Shown piece by piece: positions 37,712-48,632 of a DNA stretch of 64,000 bases. The notes beneath the pieces are model-generated. The model had not been told where the DNA came from. It searched no databases and was given only the letters and a program-made list of their open reading frames with translations. Source of the stretch: Paracoccus salsus (GTDB taxonomy: Bacteria > Pseudomonadota > Alphaproteobacteria > Rhodobacterales > Rhodobacteraceae); assembly GCF_021556615.1 (NCBI RefSeq), contig NZ_JAKGGD010000002.1, forward strand, positions 434,001-498,000, in the 5' to 3' direction. How positions within the stretch are numbered: position 1 is the stretch's first letter; each line of letters opens with the position of its first letter. Both the position numbers and the translations under genes were made by a program.

Positions 37712-38791
37712 CTAGAACAATGACAGCTGGTCGCCGCTGCGCGGCGGCGCGCCAAAGCGGCTGCAATCCAGCGCGGGTCCGCCCTCACGGTATCCCAGCC
37801 GCTTGCGCGCCAGCCGAAAGCGATTGCGCGCCAGTTGCGCCTCGACGCCCTCGCCCATGAAGCGGTGACCAAAACGCGGATCGTTGTCGCGCCCGCCACG
37901 CATGGCCTGAACACGGTTCATCACATGCGCCGCCATGGCTGGTCGGTGGCGTTCCAGCCAGTCGCGGAACAGCGGTGCGACCTCGTGCGGCAGGCGCAGC
38001 GCGATCATGCTGGCAGTGGTCGCCCCGGCCTCGCGCGCCGCCGACAGGATCGCCTCGATCTCTGGCTCGGTCAGGACCGGGATCACCGGTGCGACCATGA
38101 CGCGGACGGGCACGCCGGCGCGCGCCAGTTCGCGGATCATCCTCAGCCGTGTCGCCGGGGTAGGGGCGCGCGGTTCCAGCGCGCGCGCCAGGCCGGCATC
38201 CAGCGTGGTCACGCTGATCCCCACGGCGGCCTGGTCCCTTGCCGCCATCTCGGCCCACAGGTCCAGATCGCGCAGCACGGTCTGCCCGCGCGTCACCAGC
38301 GTGACGGGATGGTTCCAGTCGCGCAGCACACGCAGGATACCGGGCATGATCGCCAGCCGGGACTCGATCGGCTGATAGGGGTCTGTGTTCGTCCCCAGCG
38401 CAATCGGCGCGGGCCGATAGGACCGCCGCCCAAGCTCGCGTTCCAGAAGCCTCGCCGCGTCGGGCTTGGCGGTGATCCTGGTTTCGAAATCCAGTCCCGG
38501 CGACAGCCCCAGATAGGCATGGCTGGGCCGCGCATAGCAGTAGATGCAGCCATGTTCGCAGCCACGATAGGGATTGATCGAGCGGTCGAAGGAAATATCG
38601 GGCGAGGAGTTGCGGGTGATGATGCTGCGGGGCGTCTCGTTGACGACCTCGGTCCGCAGCAGATGCGGCTCCTCGGCAAGGTCCCAGCCGTCGGATTCAC
38701 GCTCGCGGCGATAGGGCTCGAACCGCCCGCCTGGCCGGGTGTCGGCGCCTCGGGCCTTGACGGTTTCATCGGGATCACGCGGTGGCAACAT
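37712..38791 (-). CDS. PA0069-family radical SAM protein
   Basis: The 359-residue protein has the radical-SAM cluster motif CEHGCIYCYARP (CX3CX2C) near residue 78. It follows the PA0069 family, related to SplB-type DNA photoproduct lyases, with no proven role. It lies between the homocysteine methyltransferase gene and the corrinoid protein gene, on the opposite strand, which does not prove a link. Its substrate is unknown. Confidence 0.85.
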   Translation of the reverse strand: MLPPRDPDETVKARGADTRPGGRFEPYRRERESDGWDLAEEPHLLRTEVVNETPRSIITRNSSPDISFDRSINPYRGCEHGCIYCYARPSHAYLGLSPGLDFETRITAKPDAARLLERELGRRSYRPAPIALGTNTDPYQPIESRLAIMPGILRVLRDWNHPVTLVTRGQTVLRDLDLWAEMAARDQAAVGISVTTLDAGLARALEPRAPTPATRLRMIRELARAGVPVRVMVAPVIPVLTEPEIEAILSAAREAGATTASMIALRLPHEVAPLFRDWLERHRPAMAAHVMNRVQAMRGGRDNDPRFGHRFMGEGVEAQLARNRFRLARKRLGYREGGPALDCSRFGAPPRSGDQLSLF

Positions 38792-38933
38792 GACCGCAGA
38801 CTAGAACATAAAAGGAACACCCGCCAGAGATTCGTGCGGCACGTCGCCCGTGAACCGCAAGATGTCGCTTTGCTGCATGTAGAAAACGTCAATCGCCAGC
38901 ATCCAGACGGGGCAACCCAGCAGGAGTCGGACC

Positions 38934-39638
38934 ATGGCAGCCGGAGACGACGAGATCATCCTATCGGAACTCAGCGATGAGGAACTGGTCCAGCAGATGA
39001 TGGACGACCTCTATGACGGCCTGAGGGACGAGATCGAGGAAGGCGTCAACATCCTGCTGGAACGCGGATGGACGCCCTATGACGTGCTGACCAAGGCGCT
39101 GGTCGCCGGGATGACCATTGTCGGGCATGATTTCCGGGACGGCATCCTGTTTGTTCCCGAAGTGCTTCTGGCCGCGAACGCCATGAAGGGCGGCATGGCG
39201 ATCCTCAAGCCGCTGCTGGCCGAGACCGGCGCGCCGAAGATGGGCAAGATGGTGATCGGAACCGTCAAGGGCGACATTCACGACATCGGCAAGAACCTGG
39301 TTTCGATGATGATGGAAGGCGCGGGTTTCGAAGTGGTCGATCTGGGCATCAACAACCCGGTCGAGAACTATCTCGAGGCGATCGCCCGCGAAGAGGCCGA
39401 CATCCTCGGCATGTCCGCCCTGCTGACCACGACCATGCCCTACATGAAGGTCGTCATCGACACGATGAAGGAAAAAGGCATCCGCGACGATTATATCGTG
39501 CTGGTGGGTGGCGCTCCGCTGAACGAGGAATTCGGCCGGGCCATCGGCGCCGACGCCTATTGCCGCGATGCCGCCGTGGCGGTCGAGACGGCAAAGTCCT
39601 TCATCGCCCGCAAGCACAACCAGCTATCCGCCGGCTGA
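38934..39638 (+). CDS. B12-binding corrinoid protein (split methionine synthase cobalamin part)
   Basis: The 234-residue protein has a methionine-synthase-type cap domain (residues about 15-95) and a B12-binding domain with DIHDIGKN, where His116 coordinates cobalt, and the GMSALLTTTM and VGGAPLNEEF segments. In Rhodobacterales this protein is the cobalamin module of a three-part methionine synthase, together with a Bmt-like protein and a separate methyltetrahydrofolate methyltransferase. The last part is not in this window. The alternative name is dimethylamine corrinoid protein. Confidence 0.88.
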   Translation: MAAGDDEIILSELSDEELVQQMMDDLYDGLRDEIEEGVNILLERGWTPYDVLTKALVAGMTIVGHDFRDGILFVPEVLLAANAMKGGMAILKPLLAETGAPKMGKMVIGTVKGDIHDIGKNLVSMMMEGAGFEVVDLGINNPVENYLEAIAREEADILGMSALLTTTMPYMKVVIDTMKEKGIRDDYIVLVGGAPLNEEFGRAIGADAYCRDAAVAVETAKSFIARKHNQLSAG

Positions 39639-39667
39639 TCCAAGGCGGGTGCCTGCGACTCTCGGAT

Positions 39668-39697
39668 GGGCCCGGCGGAGATTGTCCCGCCGGGCCC
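39668..39697 (+). terminator. hairpin after corrinoid protein gene
   Basis: GGGCCCGGCG and CGCCGGGCCC form a perfect 10-base stem around a 10-base loop, 30 bases after the stop codon. The T tract is weak (GTCGCATTCTCG), so it may need help from Rho. Confidence 0.55.
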
Positions 39698-39798
39698 GTC
39701 GCATTCTCGCACAGTCCCGATGCAACGCCTGATGCGTTGATCTTTGCGGCGATGGCACACATGTTTCAGGGCAGCAAAGCGATCAGACAGGACATGTG

Positions 39799-40662
39799 AT
39801 GAACGACGACTATATTCCGCCCAAGGTCTGGACCTGGGACAAGGGCAGCGGCGGCGAATTCGCCAGCATCAACCGGCCCGTCGCCGGACCCACCCATGAC
39901 AAGCCCCTGCCGGTGGGCAAACATCCGCTGCAACTTTATTCGCTGGCCACGCCCAACGGCCAGAAAGTCACCATCATGCTGGAAGAACTGCTCGAGGCCG
40001 GGCATGACGCCGAATACGACGCCTGGCTGATCCGGATCGGTGACGGCGACCAGTTCGGCAGCGGCTTCGTCGAGGCGAACCCGAACTCCAAGATCCCGGC
40101 GATGATGGACCATTCGGCCTCTCCGCCAAGGCGGGTTTTCGAATCCGGCGCGATCCTGCTCTACCTGGCGGAAAAATTCGGCGCCTTCCTGCCACGCGAT
40201 CCCGTCGCCCGCACCGAGACGCTGAACTGGCTGTTCTGGCAGATGGGCTCGGCACCGTTCGTCGGCGGCGGTTTCGGGCATTTCTATGCCTATGCGCCGG
40301 TCAAGATCGAATACGCGATCGACCGCTATGCGATGGAAACCAAGCGGCAACTGGACGTGCTGAACCGGCATCTCGCCACGAATCGTTTCATGGCCGGAGA
40401 CGATTACAGCATCGCCGACATGGCCATCTGGCCCTGGTATGGCCGGCTGACGACGGGCGGGGTCTACAATGATGCCGATGTGTTCCTGGACGGTGCGAGC
40501 TACGACCATGTGCTGCGCTGGACGCGCGAGATTGCCGCCCGCCCCGCGGTCAAGCGCGGCATTATCGTCAACAAGACCTCGGGCGACCCCGCCAGACAGC
40601 TTTGGGAACGCCACGACGCCTCGGATTTCGCGCTGCGGACGCAGGACAAGCTGTCCGACTGA
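39799..40662 (+). CDS. yghU: YghU-type glutathione S-transferase/disulfide-bond oxidoreductase
   Basis: The 287-residue protein follows E. coli YghU (Nu-class GST): N-terminal segment with FASINRPVAGPTHD, then a thioredoxin-like domain with ATPNGQKVTIMLEEL near 55 and SKIPAMMDH near 100, then the helical domain with DYSIADMAIWPW near 205. It reduces disulfides with glutathione. The ATG at 39799 is one codon after a GTG; AGGA lies upstream. Confidence 0.92.
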   Translation: MNDDYIPPKVWTWDKGSGGEFASINRPVAGPTHDKPLPVGKHPLQLYSLATPNGQKVTIMLEELLEAGHDAEYDAWLIRIGDGDQFGSGFVEANPNSKIPAMMDHSASPPRRVFESGAILLYLAEKFGAFLPRDPVARTETLNWLFWQMGSAPFVGGGFGHFYAYAPVKIEYAIDRYAMETKRQLDVLNRHLATNRFMAGDDYSIADMAIWPWYGRLTTGGVYNDADVFLDGASYDHVLRWTREIAARPAVKRGIIVNKTSGDPARQLWERHDASDFALRTQDKLSD

Positions 40663-40676
40663 CGGCGGCGAAGAAA

Positions 40677-40693
40677 GGGGGCCGGCGGCCCCC
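40677..40693 (+). terminator. short G/C hairpin after yghU
   Basis: GGGGGCC-GGC-GGCCCCC lies 14 bases after the yghU stop, followed by TCCTCCGTT. It separates yghU from the convergent ilvC. Confidence 0.5.
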
Positions 40694-40739
40694 TCCTCCG
40701 TTCCGGCAGATCAGGTTGCCGACCATCGCGAGACGCGGA

Positions 40740-41795
<1,056 letters not shown>

Positions 41796-41891
41796 CTATC
41801 GGCCTGATGCCACCGCGCATGTTCATTCTTCGCGGGATATGCAAGACAGACAAGAAGATCATGCCGTTCCGTCACCCAAGGTGAAAAATTC

Positions 41892-42347
41892 ATGCTCGAT
41901 GCGACCGATCGCCGAATTCTGCGACACCTGCTGGCCGACCCTGACGCCGCCAATGCCCGTCTGGCCGAGCGCGCGGGCGTCACCACGGCCAGCCTCTGGC
42001 GACGGCTCGACAGGCTGCGCGAGTCCGGTGTGATCGCGGCGATCCAGTCCCGCATCGACTGGCGGGCCCTGGGATGGGAGGTTCAGGTCAGCCTGCGCTT
42101 CACGCTGGACAAGACCGATCCACGGGCCTTCGACAATTTCATCGCCGCCGCGCGCGAGGTGCCCGAAGTGACCGAGATCCAGACATTCCTGGGCAGCGTT
42201 GACCTGCGTCTTTCGGTCATCGCGCGCGACATGGGCCACTGGCAGCAGATCTATCGCGACCGCATCCTGACGCTGCCGCATGTCTTGGACAGCGATGCGC
42301 TGATGCTGGTCTCGACCATCAAGGACAGCGCCGAGCTGGCGCTATGA
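41892..42347 (+). CDS. Lrp/AsnC family regulator (first of a tandem pair)
   Basis: The 151-residue regulator has an AsnC-type winged helix (LDATDRRILRHLLADPDAANARLAERAGVTTASLWRRLDRLRESG) and an RAM ligand domain (about 70-145). AAGGTG precedes its ATG by eight bases. The gene is divergent from ilvC and overlaps the second Lrp gene by four bases. Control of ilvC or amino-acid genes is a fair guess from position. Confidence 0.9.
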   Translation: MLDATDRRILRHLLADPDAANARLAERAGVTTASLWRRLDRLRESGVIAAIQSRIDWRALGWEVQVSLRFTLDKTDPRAFDNFIAAAREVPEVTEIQTFLGSVDLRLSVIARDMGHWQQIYRDRILTLPHVLDSDALMLVSTIKDSAELAL

Positions 42348-42811
42348 GCGGGCTTGACGCCACCGATCTGGCAATCCTGCGGATCCTTGCGGCGGACGCC
42401 ACCAGAAGCGCGGCCGAGGTGGGGCGCGCGGTCGGGATCGGCCAGCCTGCCGCCTGGCGGCGGATCCGCAAGCTGACCGATCAGGGTATCCTGGCCGGCC
42501 GCCGGGTGGTGGTGGACAGTGCCGCCGTGGGCTTTGGCGTGACCGTTTTCCTTGGCGTGCGCCTTGCCGCGAAGGGCCGCACCAGCCTCGAGGATTTCGA
42601 ACGCGCCGTGACCGCCATCCCCGAGGTCCAGACCGTCCAGCATGTGCTGGGACAGTTCGACTATCGTCTGCGAATCACCGCCCGCGACATCAGCGATTTC
42701 GAGCGGATCCTGCGCCGGCGGATCATGACGCTGCCGGGCGTGGGCCAGGTCGAGGCCAATGTCATGCTGTCCGAAGAGCGTCGGCCCGGCCCGCTTGGCG
42801 CGCCGGCCTGA
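42344..42811 (+). CDS. Lrp/AsnC family regulator (second of a tandem pair)
   Basis: The 155-residue protein has the same HTH plus RAM layout (DLAILRILAADATRSAAEVGRAVGIGQPAAWRRIRKLTDQG) but the two are clearly divergent, so they are an old pair. Its ATG overlaps the stop of the first gene (ATGA), making translation coupled and the two proteins co-made, perhaps as a mixed oligomer. Confidence 0.9.
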   Translation: MSGLDATDLAILRILAADATRSAAEVGRAVGIGQPAAWRRIRKLTDQGILAGRRVVVDSAAVGFGVTVFLGVRLAAKGRTSLEDFERAVTAIPEVQTVQHVLGQFDYRLRITARDISDFERILRRRIMTLPGVGQVEANVMLSEERRPGPLGAPA

Positions 42812-42880
42812 CCGCGCGACGCCGGAACTTTGGCGCCCTGGTCATCGTTGGATCCGGGCTCGCAACGAAAGACGCTTCTG

Positions 42881-43615
42881 ATGACAAAGACCGCACGCCT
42901 CTACCGGATGATGATGCCCGGCCACCGCTGCCCCTTCGGCCAGAAGTCGAAATGGCTGCTGGAGCGGAATGGCTATCAGGTGGAAGATCACACGCTTCGC
43001 AGCCGCGAAGAGACCGAACGCTTCATGCAGGAGCACGGGGTCGAGACCACGCCCCAGACCTGGATCGGGGATCGGCGCATCGGCGGCTATGATGATCTGC
43101 GTGCCCATTTCGGCAATCCGCTGCCCAAGAAGGGCGCGACGAGTTACAAGCCGGTGATCGCGATCTTTGCCGTATCGGCGCTGATCGCGCTTGCGATCGG
43201 CTGGTTGATGGGCGGGCCGGTCTGGATGATCCTGCCGCGCTTCGCAGCGACCGCAATGGTGCTGCTGGGGCTGCAAAAGCTTCAGGACGTGGAAAGTTTT
43301 TCCACCATGTTTCTGAACTACGATCTGCTGGCGCAGAAATGGGTTCCCTATGGTTATGCCTATCCGTTCCTGGAAACCGGCGCTGGCCTGCTGATGATCG
43401 CCGGGCTGTTGCCGTGGCTGTCCGGCCCCGTGGCACTGTTCATCGGCGTCGTGGGTGCATGGTCGGTGTACCGCGCCGTCTATATCGAAAAGCGCGAACT
43501 GAAATGCGCCTGCGCCGGTGGCAACAGCAATGTTCCTCTGGGTTTCGTCTCGCTGACCGAGAATCTGGTGATGATCGCCATGGGGATCTTTACCATCGCA
43601 AGGGCGCTGAGTTAG
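42881..43615 (+). CDS. glutaredoxin fused to a MauE/DoxX-like membrane domain
   Basis: The 244-residue protein has a glutaredoxin domain (residues about 5-80) with the active site CPFGQK (Cys17), the cis-Pro TTPQTWIG near 58, and GGYDDL. It then has four helices (about 90-240) of a MauE/DoxX type, with a KCACAGG motif near 210. It is a membrane-anchored thiol-redox protein, perhaps a carrier or maturation factor for a periplasmic cysteine protein. It is not linked to mau genes here. Confidence 0.8.
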   Translation: MTKTARLYRMMMPGHRCPFGQKSKWLLERNGYQVEDHTLRSREETERFMQEHGVETTPQTWIGDRRIGGYDDLRAHFGNPLPKKGATSYKPVIAIFAVSALIALAIGWLMGGPVWMILPRFAATAMVLLGLQKLQDVESFSTMFLNYDLLAQKWVPYGYAYPFLETGAGLLMIAGLLPWLSGPVALFIGVVGAWSVYRAVYIEKRELKCACAGGNSNVPLGFVSLTENLVMIAMGIFTIARALS

Positions 43616-43665
43616 GCGCCGTTCAGCGGACCGACGCCACGCTCCCGACCGCGCCTGCCACCCGA

Positions 43666-45504
43666 TCAGTCAGGCACAACCCTCACCGCACCCCTGGCGG
43701 CGCTGGTCGCCATCGCCGCATAGGCACGCAGCGCGGTCGAAACCTTGCGCTGGCGCGGCCTGGCGGGCTTCCAGCCCTCGGCCTCGCGTCGTTCACGGCG
43801 GGCGGCCAGTGTCGCGTCATCGACCGCCAACTCGATCACCCGGTTGGGGATGTCGATCCTGATCAGGTCGCCCTGTTCGACCAGCCCGATCGTGCCGCCC
43901 TCGGCCGCCTCGGGCGAGACATGACCGATGGACAGCCCCGACGACCCGCCCGAGAAACGGCCATCCGTCACCAGCGCGCAGGCTTTCCCCAGCCCCTTGG
44001 ATTTCAGGTAGCTGGTCGGATACAGCATTTCCTGCATCCCGGGCCCGCCGCGCGGACCCTCGTACCGGATCAGGACCACCTCGCCTTCCTTGACCTTGCC
44101 GGTCAGGATGCCTGACACGGCGTCGTCCTGGCTTTCGAAGATATGGGCCGGGCCGGCGAAGACCAGGATCGATTCGTCCACCCCCGCCGTCTTCACGATG
44201 CAGCCATCCTCGGCCAGATTCCCGTAAAGCACCGCCAGGCCGCCATCCTGCGAGAACGCGTGCCCGGCGCTGCGGATCACGCCAGCTTTGCGGTCCAGAT
44301 CGACCGCGTCATAGCGGCGGTCCTGCGAGAACGCGGTCTGGGTGGGCACCCCGCCCGGCGCGGCGCGATAGAAGTCATGGACGCTGGTCGAATCGGTGCG
44401 CACCACGTCCCAACGCTCCAGCGCCTGCGCCAGCGTCCCCGAATGGACGCTGCCGACCGAGCTGTCCAGCAGACCGGCCCGGTCCAGCTCGCCCAGGATC
44501 GCCATGATCCCGCCGGCGCGGTGGACGTCCTCCATATGCACATCCGACTTGGCCGGCGCGACCTTGCACAGCACCGGCACCTGCCGCGACAGCCGGTCGA
44601 TGTCGGACATGGTGAAATCCACCTCGCCCTCATGCGCGGCGGCCAGCAGATGCAGAACCGTGTTTGTCGACCCGCCCATCGCGATATCCAGCGTCATGGC
44701 GTTGCTGAAGGCGCTGACGGTCGCGATGTTGCGCGGCAGTACCGAGGCATCCTCGCCCTCGTAATACCGCCGCGCCAGATCGACGATCAGGTGCCCGGCC
44801 TCGACGAACAGCCGCTTGCGGTCCGCATGGGTGGCAAGCGCCGAGCCGTTGCCGGGCAAGGACAGGCCCAGAGCCTCGGTCAGGCAGTTCATCGAATTGG
44901 CGGTGAACATGCCCGAACAGCTGCCGCAGGTCGGGCAGGCCGCGCGTTCGATCGCCTGCACATCGGCGTCGGTCATGGTGTCGTCGGCGGCGGCGACCAT
45001 TGCATCGACCAGATCCAGCGCCTTGATCCGGCCGTCCTCCAGAACGACCTTGCCGGCCTCCATCGGGCCGCCCGACACGAAGACGACCGGGATGTTCAAC
45101 CGCAGCGCCGCCATCAGCATGCCCGGGGTGATCTTGTCGCAATTGGAGATGCACACCATCGCGTCGGCGCAATGGGCGTTGACCATGTATTCGACCGAAT
45201 CGGCGATGATCTCGCGCGAAGGCAGCGAATACAGCATCCCGTCATGGCCCATCGCGATGCCGTCATCGACGGCGATGGTGTTGAATTCCTTGGCGATGCC
45301 GCCCGCCGCCTCGACCTCGCGCGCGACCAGCTGTCCCAGATCCTTCAGATGGACATGGCCTGGCACGAACTGCGTGAAGCTGTTGACGATTGCGATGATC
45401 GGCTTGCCGAAATCGCTGTCCTTGACGCCGGTCGCGCGCCACAATCCGCGCGCGCCCGCCATGTTGCGGCCATGGGTCGTGGTACGGGAACGATAGGCGG
45501 GCAT
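43666..45504 (-). CDS. ilvD: dihydroxy-acid dehydratase
   Basis: The 612-residue Fe-S enzyme catalyses the last shared step of branched-chain amino-acid synthesis. Cluster-ligand Cys are in [10 protein letters not shown] near 122 and [12 protein letters not shown] near 195. The length is that of E. coli IlvD. The ATG at 45504 gives [14 protein letters not shown], the normal start; the longer open frame upstream is not conserved. Confidence 0.97.
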   Translation of the reverse strand: MPAYRSRTTTHGRNMAGARGLWRATGVKDSDFGKPIIAIVNSFTQFVPGHVHLKDLGQLVAREVEAAGGIAKEFNTIAVDDGIAMGHDGMLYSLPSREIIADSVEYMVNAHCADAMVCISNCDKITPGMLMAALRLNIPVVFVSGGPMEAGKVVLEDGRIKALDLVDAMVAAADDTMTDADVQAIERAACPTCGSCSGMFTANSMNCLTEALGLSLPGNGSALATHADRKRLFVEAGHLIVDLARRYYEGEDASVLPRNIATVSAFSNAMTLDIAMGGSTNTVLHLLAAAHEGEVDFTMSDIDRLSRQVPVLCKVAPAKSDVHMEDVHRAGGIMAILGELDRAGLLDSSVGSVHSGTLAQALERWDVVRTDSTSVHDFYRAAPGGVPTQTAFSQDRRYDAVDLDRKAGVIRSAGHAFSQDGGLAVLYGNLAEDGCIVKTAGVDESILVFAGPAHIFESQDDAVSGILTGKVKEGEVVLIRYEGPRGGPGMQEMLYPTSYLKSKGLGKACALVTDGRFSGGSSGLSIGHVSPEAAEGGTIGLVEQGDLIRIDIPNRVIELAVDDATLAARRERREAEGWKPARPRQRKVSTALRAYAAMATSAARGAVRVVPD

Positions 45505-45695
45505 GGCTGGTCTCCTCTGGCTGGCGCGCGGTCTATCACCCCGTGGCAGCGAAGGAAATTGCCGAAATCTTGCCGCGCGCGCGTCGCGCGGATCGGTCTC
45601 ACGCGGACAGCTTCGTGACGCGGGGTCGTCCTCGCCCGGCCCGGAAAGGCCCCGATCCCGGATTTCAAGCGGGCCGCCTCGCCGTTCAGCGTCGC

Positions 45696-45747
45696 CCCGG
45701 CTGGGGGTCCGGGGGGAGCGAACGCCCCCGGCGATCGCGGGACGCAA
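45696..45747 (+). repeat. dispersed GC-rich palindrome, copy 3
   Basis: CTGGGGGTCCGGGGGG, then AGCGAACG, then CCCCCGGCGAT, then CGCGGGACGCAA. It lies in the 260-base gap between ilvD and ubiH, 18 bases beyond the ubiH stop. Arms and tail match copies 1 and 2. The rest of the gap holds no gene that can be supported. Confidence 0.75.
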
Positions 45748-45764
45748 ACTGCCGGGTCGCCGCC

Positions 45765-46961
45765 TCAGCGCATCCCCAGCCCGGCGCGCATCATCAGTCG
45801 CCGCACCGGCGCGATACCGTAAAGCCCGCCCAGCGCCGCGGCCCGCAGATCCCGCAGCGGCCTGAGCGACGCCTGGCTGGCCCGGTTCAGCGCATCGATG
45901 CCCAGCAGTCGCGCATAGGCCTCGGGCCGGCGGGACCGGTCATAGCTGGCCAGGCTGGCGGCGCTGCCGGGATCGGCGCGCGACAGCTCGATCAGCGAGG
46001 AAAGGTCCGCCAGGCTCATGTTCAGACCCTGCGCGCCGATCGGCGGCACGACATGCGCGGCCTCGGCGATCAGGGCGGTCCGTTTGCCGCAAAAGCGATC
46101 CGCGATCTGGCTGATGATCGGCCAGCAGGTCAGCGCCGTGGCCTGTGTCAGGGGACCCGCAACACCCGCCGACCTCGCGTTCAGGGCGGTCTCGAATTCA
46201 TCGCGAGGCAGTGCCTGAAGCCGGGCGATCTCGCGACCGTTCTCCATCCACACGACCGCCGAGCATGGCCGGCCATCCCGGTCCGGCAGCGGCACCAGGG
46301 TGAAGGGTCCGCCCGAGCGGTGGATCTCGGTCGAGATGTTGTGATGAGGCCTCTCATGGGTGACGGCGAAGGCCAGCGCCTTCTGACCATAGCGAAACCG
46401 CCGCACGCCGATCCCCAGCGCCCGGCGCACCGGCGAGTCGCGGCCGTCGGCGGCGATCAGCAGGCGGGCCTGGACACGCCGCCCATCCGACAGCGTGACA
46501 AGCGCCGCCTCGTCGCGGGCAAGGACCTCTGCCGCGCCGGTGCCGGGCTGAAAGCGCACCGTCTGCAACTGGTCCAGCCGGGCCGCGATCTCGCGCCGCA
46601 GCAGCCAGTTCTGCAGGTTCCAACCGAACGGCTGGTCGCCGATCTCGGCGGCGTCGAATTCGCGGCTCAGACGCGGCTCGGGGCGCGCGCCGCCGGCATC
46701 CACGATTCGCATGACCTGAAGCGGCGTGGCAAAGTCCGCCAGCCGGTCCCACAGGCCGATGCGGTCCAGCAGCGCCACCGACGGCGCCAGAAAGGCCGTG
46801 GTCCGCAGATCGGCGCCCTCGGCCGCTTCGGCCGTGATCGGCGGCGCGGGATCGACGCACAGCACCGAAAACCCCTCGGCGCCAAAGGCTGCCGCAGCGA
46901 TCAACCCGGCGATGCCGCCGCCCGATACGAGAATGTCGACCTTTTCCAGCCCTGCGCTCAT
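45765..46961 (-). CDS. ubiH: FAD-dependent UbiH/COQ6-family monooxygenase
   Basis: The 398-residue flavoprotein has the FAD loop [12 protein letters not shown] near residue 13, the [14 protein letters not shown] motif near 165, and [22 protein letters not shown] near 290. These are the three class A flavin hydroxylase motifs. It is likely one of the ring hydroxylases of ubiquinone synthesis; UbiH, UbiF and UbiL cannot be told apart by eye. It is followed at the 3' side by palindrome copy 3. Confidence 0.85.
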   Translation of the reverse strand: MSAGLEKVDILVSGGGIAGLIAAAAFGAEGFSVLCVDPAPPITAEAAEGADLRTTAFLAPSVALLDRIGLWDRLADFATPLQVMRIVDAGGARPEPRLSREFDAAEIGDQPFGWNLQNWLLRREIAARLDQLQTVRFQPGTGAAEVLARDEAALVTLSDGRRVQARLLIAADGRDSPVRRALGIGVRRFRYGQKALAFAVTHERPHHNISTEIHRSGGPFTLVPLPDRDGRPCSAVVWMENGREIARLQALPRDEFETALNARSAGVAGPLTQATALTCWPIISQIADRFCGKRTALIAEAAHVVPPIGAQGLNMSLADLSSLIELSRADPGSAASLASYDRSRRPEAYARLLGIDALNRASQASLRPLRDLRAAALGGLYGIAPVRRLMMRAGLGMR

Positions 46962-47036
46962 CTCCGGCCTCTTTCTGCACGCCCGGCGAGCATGCCCTGC
47001 GGCTGTGCCGGGGACCAGCGGACGCGCTGTCGCAGC

Positions 47037-47222
47037 CTAGTTGCCGGAGGTGAAGGTCAGCATGATGGCGAACACGACAAGCGTCAGCGCGATGCCGATC
47101 AGGCCAAGCGCCGGCAGGCCGAACGTCCAGACCAGCAGCGCCGCGATCACCAGGACGACCAGCACGGCAAGATAGATGCGGATGGCAAGGCGGGTGCTGT
47201 CGGGCGCGGAATCTTCGGTCAT
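47037..47222 (-). CDS. small two-helix membrane protein
   Basis: The 61-residue protein has a short acidic N-terminus (MTEDSAPDSTRLAIR) and two hydrophobic stretches (about 16-36 and 38-58) with IYLAVLVVLVIAALLVWTFG. AGGA lies 11 bases before the ATG at 47222; a GTG at 47228 is closer to it. Function is unknown. It lies between ubiH and the HAD gene on the same strand. The frame is open upstream but a small protein is the best reading. Confidence 0.6.
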   Translation of the reverse strand: MTEDSAPDSTRLAIRIYLAVLVVLVIAALLVWTFGLPALGLIGIALTLVVFAIMLTFTSGN

Positions 47223-47271
47223 GTTCACGGATCCTAGAGAGCTGGCGCGTTCGTCGTGCATAGTGCCCGTT

Positions 47272-47937
47272 TCAGACGACGGGCGCAATCGCATGCAGGA
47301 AAGACACCAGATCGTCGGTGCGATGCCGCACATGTCCGTCCGGTGTCCCGCAATGCGCATCCGGGCCCTGACGCCCCGCACCGACCAGAACGGTCTGCAT
47401 GCCAAGCTGGTGGGGCACCTCGAGGTTGCGCGGGTCGTCCTCGAAAAACGCCGCGCGGGTCGGATCGATGCCCGCATGCGCGATGACGGCCTCGAAGGCG
47501 GCGCGCCGGGGCTTGGGGTGGAAGCCCGTTTCCTCGACGCCATAGACCGCCTCGAACAGATCCAGACCGCGAGCGTCCAGCACCTTGCGGGCATAGCGGG
47601 AATCGGCATTGGTGTGGACAATCTTGCGCCCCGGAAGGGCAGCGATCGCGGCGGCCAGTTCGGGGGCGGGCTCAAGACGCGTGAAGTCGATGTCATGAAC
47701 TTCGGACAGATAGGCCAGCGGATCGATGGCATGTTCGGCCATCAGCCCGGCCAGCGTTGTCCCGTGACGGCGCCAGTAGTCGCGGCGCAGATGGTCGGCA
47801 TCTGCGGTTTCCACCTTGAGCAATCGCATGACATAGGCGGTCATGCGCGCCTCGATCTGCGGGAACAGCGCCATCTCGGACGGGTAAAGCGTGTTGTCCA
47901 GATCGAAGATCCAGGCATCGACATGCGCGAAATCCAT
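47272..47937 (-). CDS. HAD-family pyrimidine 5'-nucleotidase
   Basis: The 221-residue HAD phosphatase has motif I DLDNTLYP (Asp12, Asp14), HTNADS near 106 as motif II, and FFEDDPRN near 165 as motif IV. It follows the TIGR01993/Sdt1-type pyrimidine 5'-nucleotidases. The start at 47937 gives MDFAHVDAWIFDLDN. It is divergent from a GntR regulator with only about 65 bases between. Confidence 0.87.
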   Translation of the reverse strand: MDFAHVDAWIFDLDNTLYPSEMALFPQIEARMTAYVMRLLKVETADADHLRRDYWRRHGTTLAGLMAEHAIDPLAYLSEVHDIDFTRLEPAPELAAAIAALPGRKIVHTNADSRYARKVLDARGLDLFEAVYGVEETGFHPKPRRAAFEAVIAHAGIDPTRAAFFEDDPRNLEVPHQLGMQTVLVGAGRQGPDAHCGTPDGHVRHRTDDLVSFLHAIAPVV

Positions 47938-48002
47938 GACGGTGGCATAGCCCGGCACGGCCGCGCTTGCAATTGCCGGCCAGAGCGCCAATCGTGTCGG
48001 TC

Positions 48003-48632
48003 ATGAAAGACGATGCCTATTCGCTGATCCTTGCCGCCATCGAGGCCGGCAGCTATCGCCCCGGCGACCGGCTGGTGGAATCCGAGCTGGCCGAGCGTTT
48101 CGGCGTGTCGCGAACCCCGGTGCGCGAGGCGCTGCAGCGGCTGGAGACCCAGGCGATGCTGGTGCGGGATGGGCGAAGCCTGATCATCGCCTCACTGGAT
48201 CACAACCAGCTTTCCGAATTATACGTCGTGCGCGCCGAGCTTGAAGCGCTGGCCGCCAGACTGGCCGCGCGCCACGCCACGCCCGAGGAGGTGCGCGTGC
48301 TGGCCCAGATGGTGGATGAGGACCAGAAGGCGGTCGGCAACCCCGAGGCGCTGGCCCGCGCCAACAAGCGCTTCCACCACCAGATCCACCTGGCCTCGCA
48401 TAACCGCTACCTGATCCAGCAGCTTGACCTGGTCCATCGCAGCATGGCGCTGATGGCCAAGACCTCGCTGGCCGCCGAGGGCCGGGGCGCGACCGCGTTG
48501 GCCGAGCACAGGCGGATCGTCGAGGCGATCGAGTCCGGCGATGGCGACGCCGCCGACAAGGCGCTGCGCCAGCATATCTCGATGGCGTGGGAAACCCGGC
48601 TCAAACTGGAGGCAGGATCGGATCATGGCTGA
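48003..48632 (+). CDS. GntR family regulator (FadR/FCD type)
   Basis: The 209-residue regulator has a winged helix (residues about 1-65 with RPGDRLVESELAERFGVSRTPVREALQRLE) and an FCD ligand domain (about 75-200, with H-rich RFHHQIHLASHN that can bind a metal). Ligands are usually carboxylates. An in-frame ATG at 47967 would give 12 extra residues. It starts a coupled operon with the three genes that follow. Confidence 0.9.
   Translation: MKDDAYSLILAAIEAGSYRPGDRLVESELAERFGVSRTPVREALQRLETQAMLVRDGRSLIIASLDHNQLSELYVVRAELEALAARLAARHATPEEVRVLAQMVDEDQKAVGNPEALARANKRFHHQIHLASHNRYLIQQLDLVHRSMALMAKTSLAAEGRGATALAEHRRIVEAIESGDGDAADKALRQHISMAWETRLKLEAGSDHG

Noticed and set aside
47037-47732. A 231-codon frame including the 61-residue protein
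   Set aside because: The upstream part is antisense-frame noise across the HAD gene; only the last 61 codons look like a real protein.
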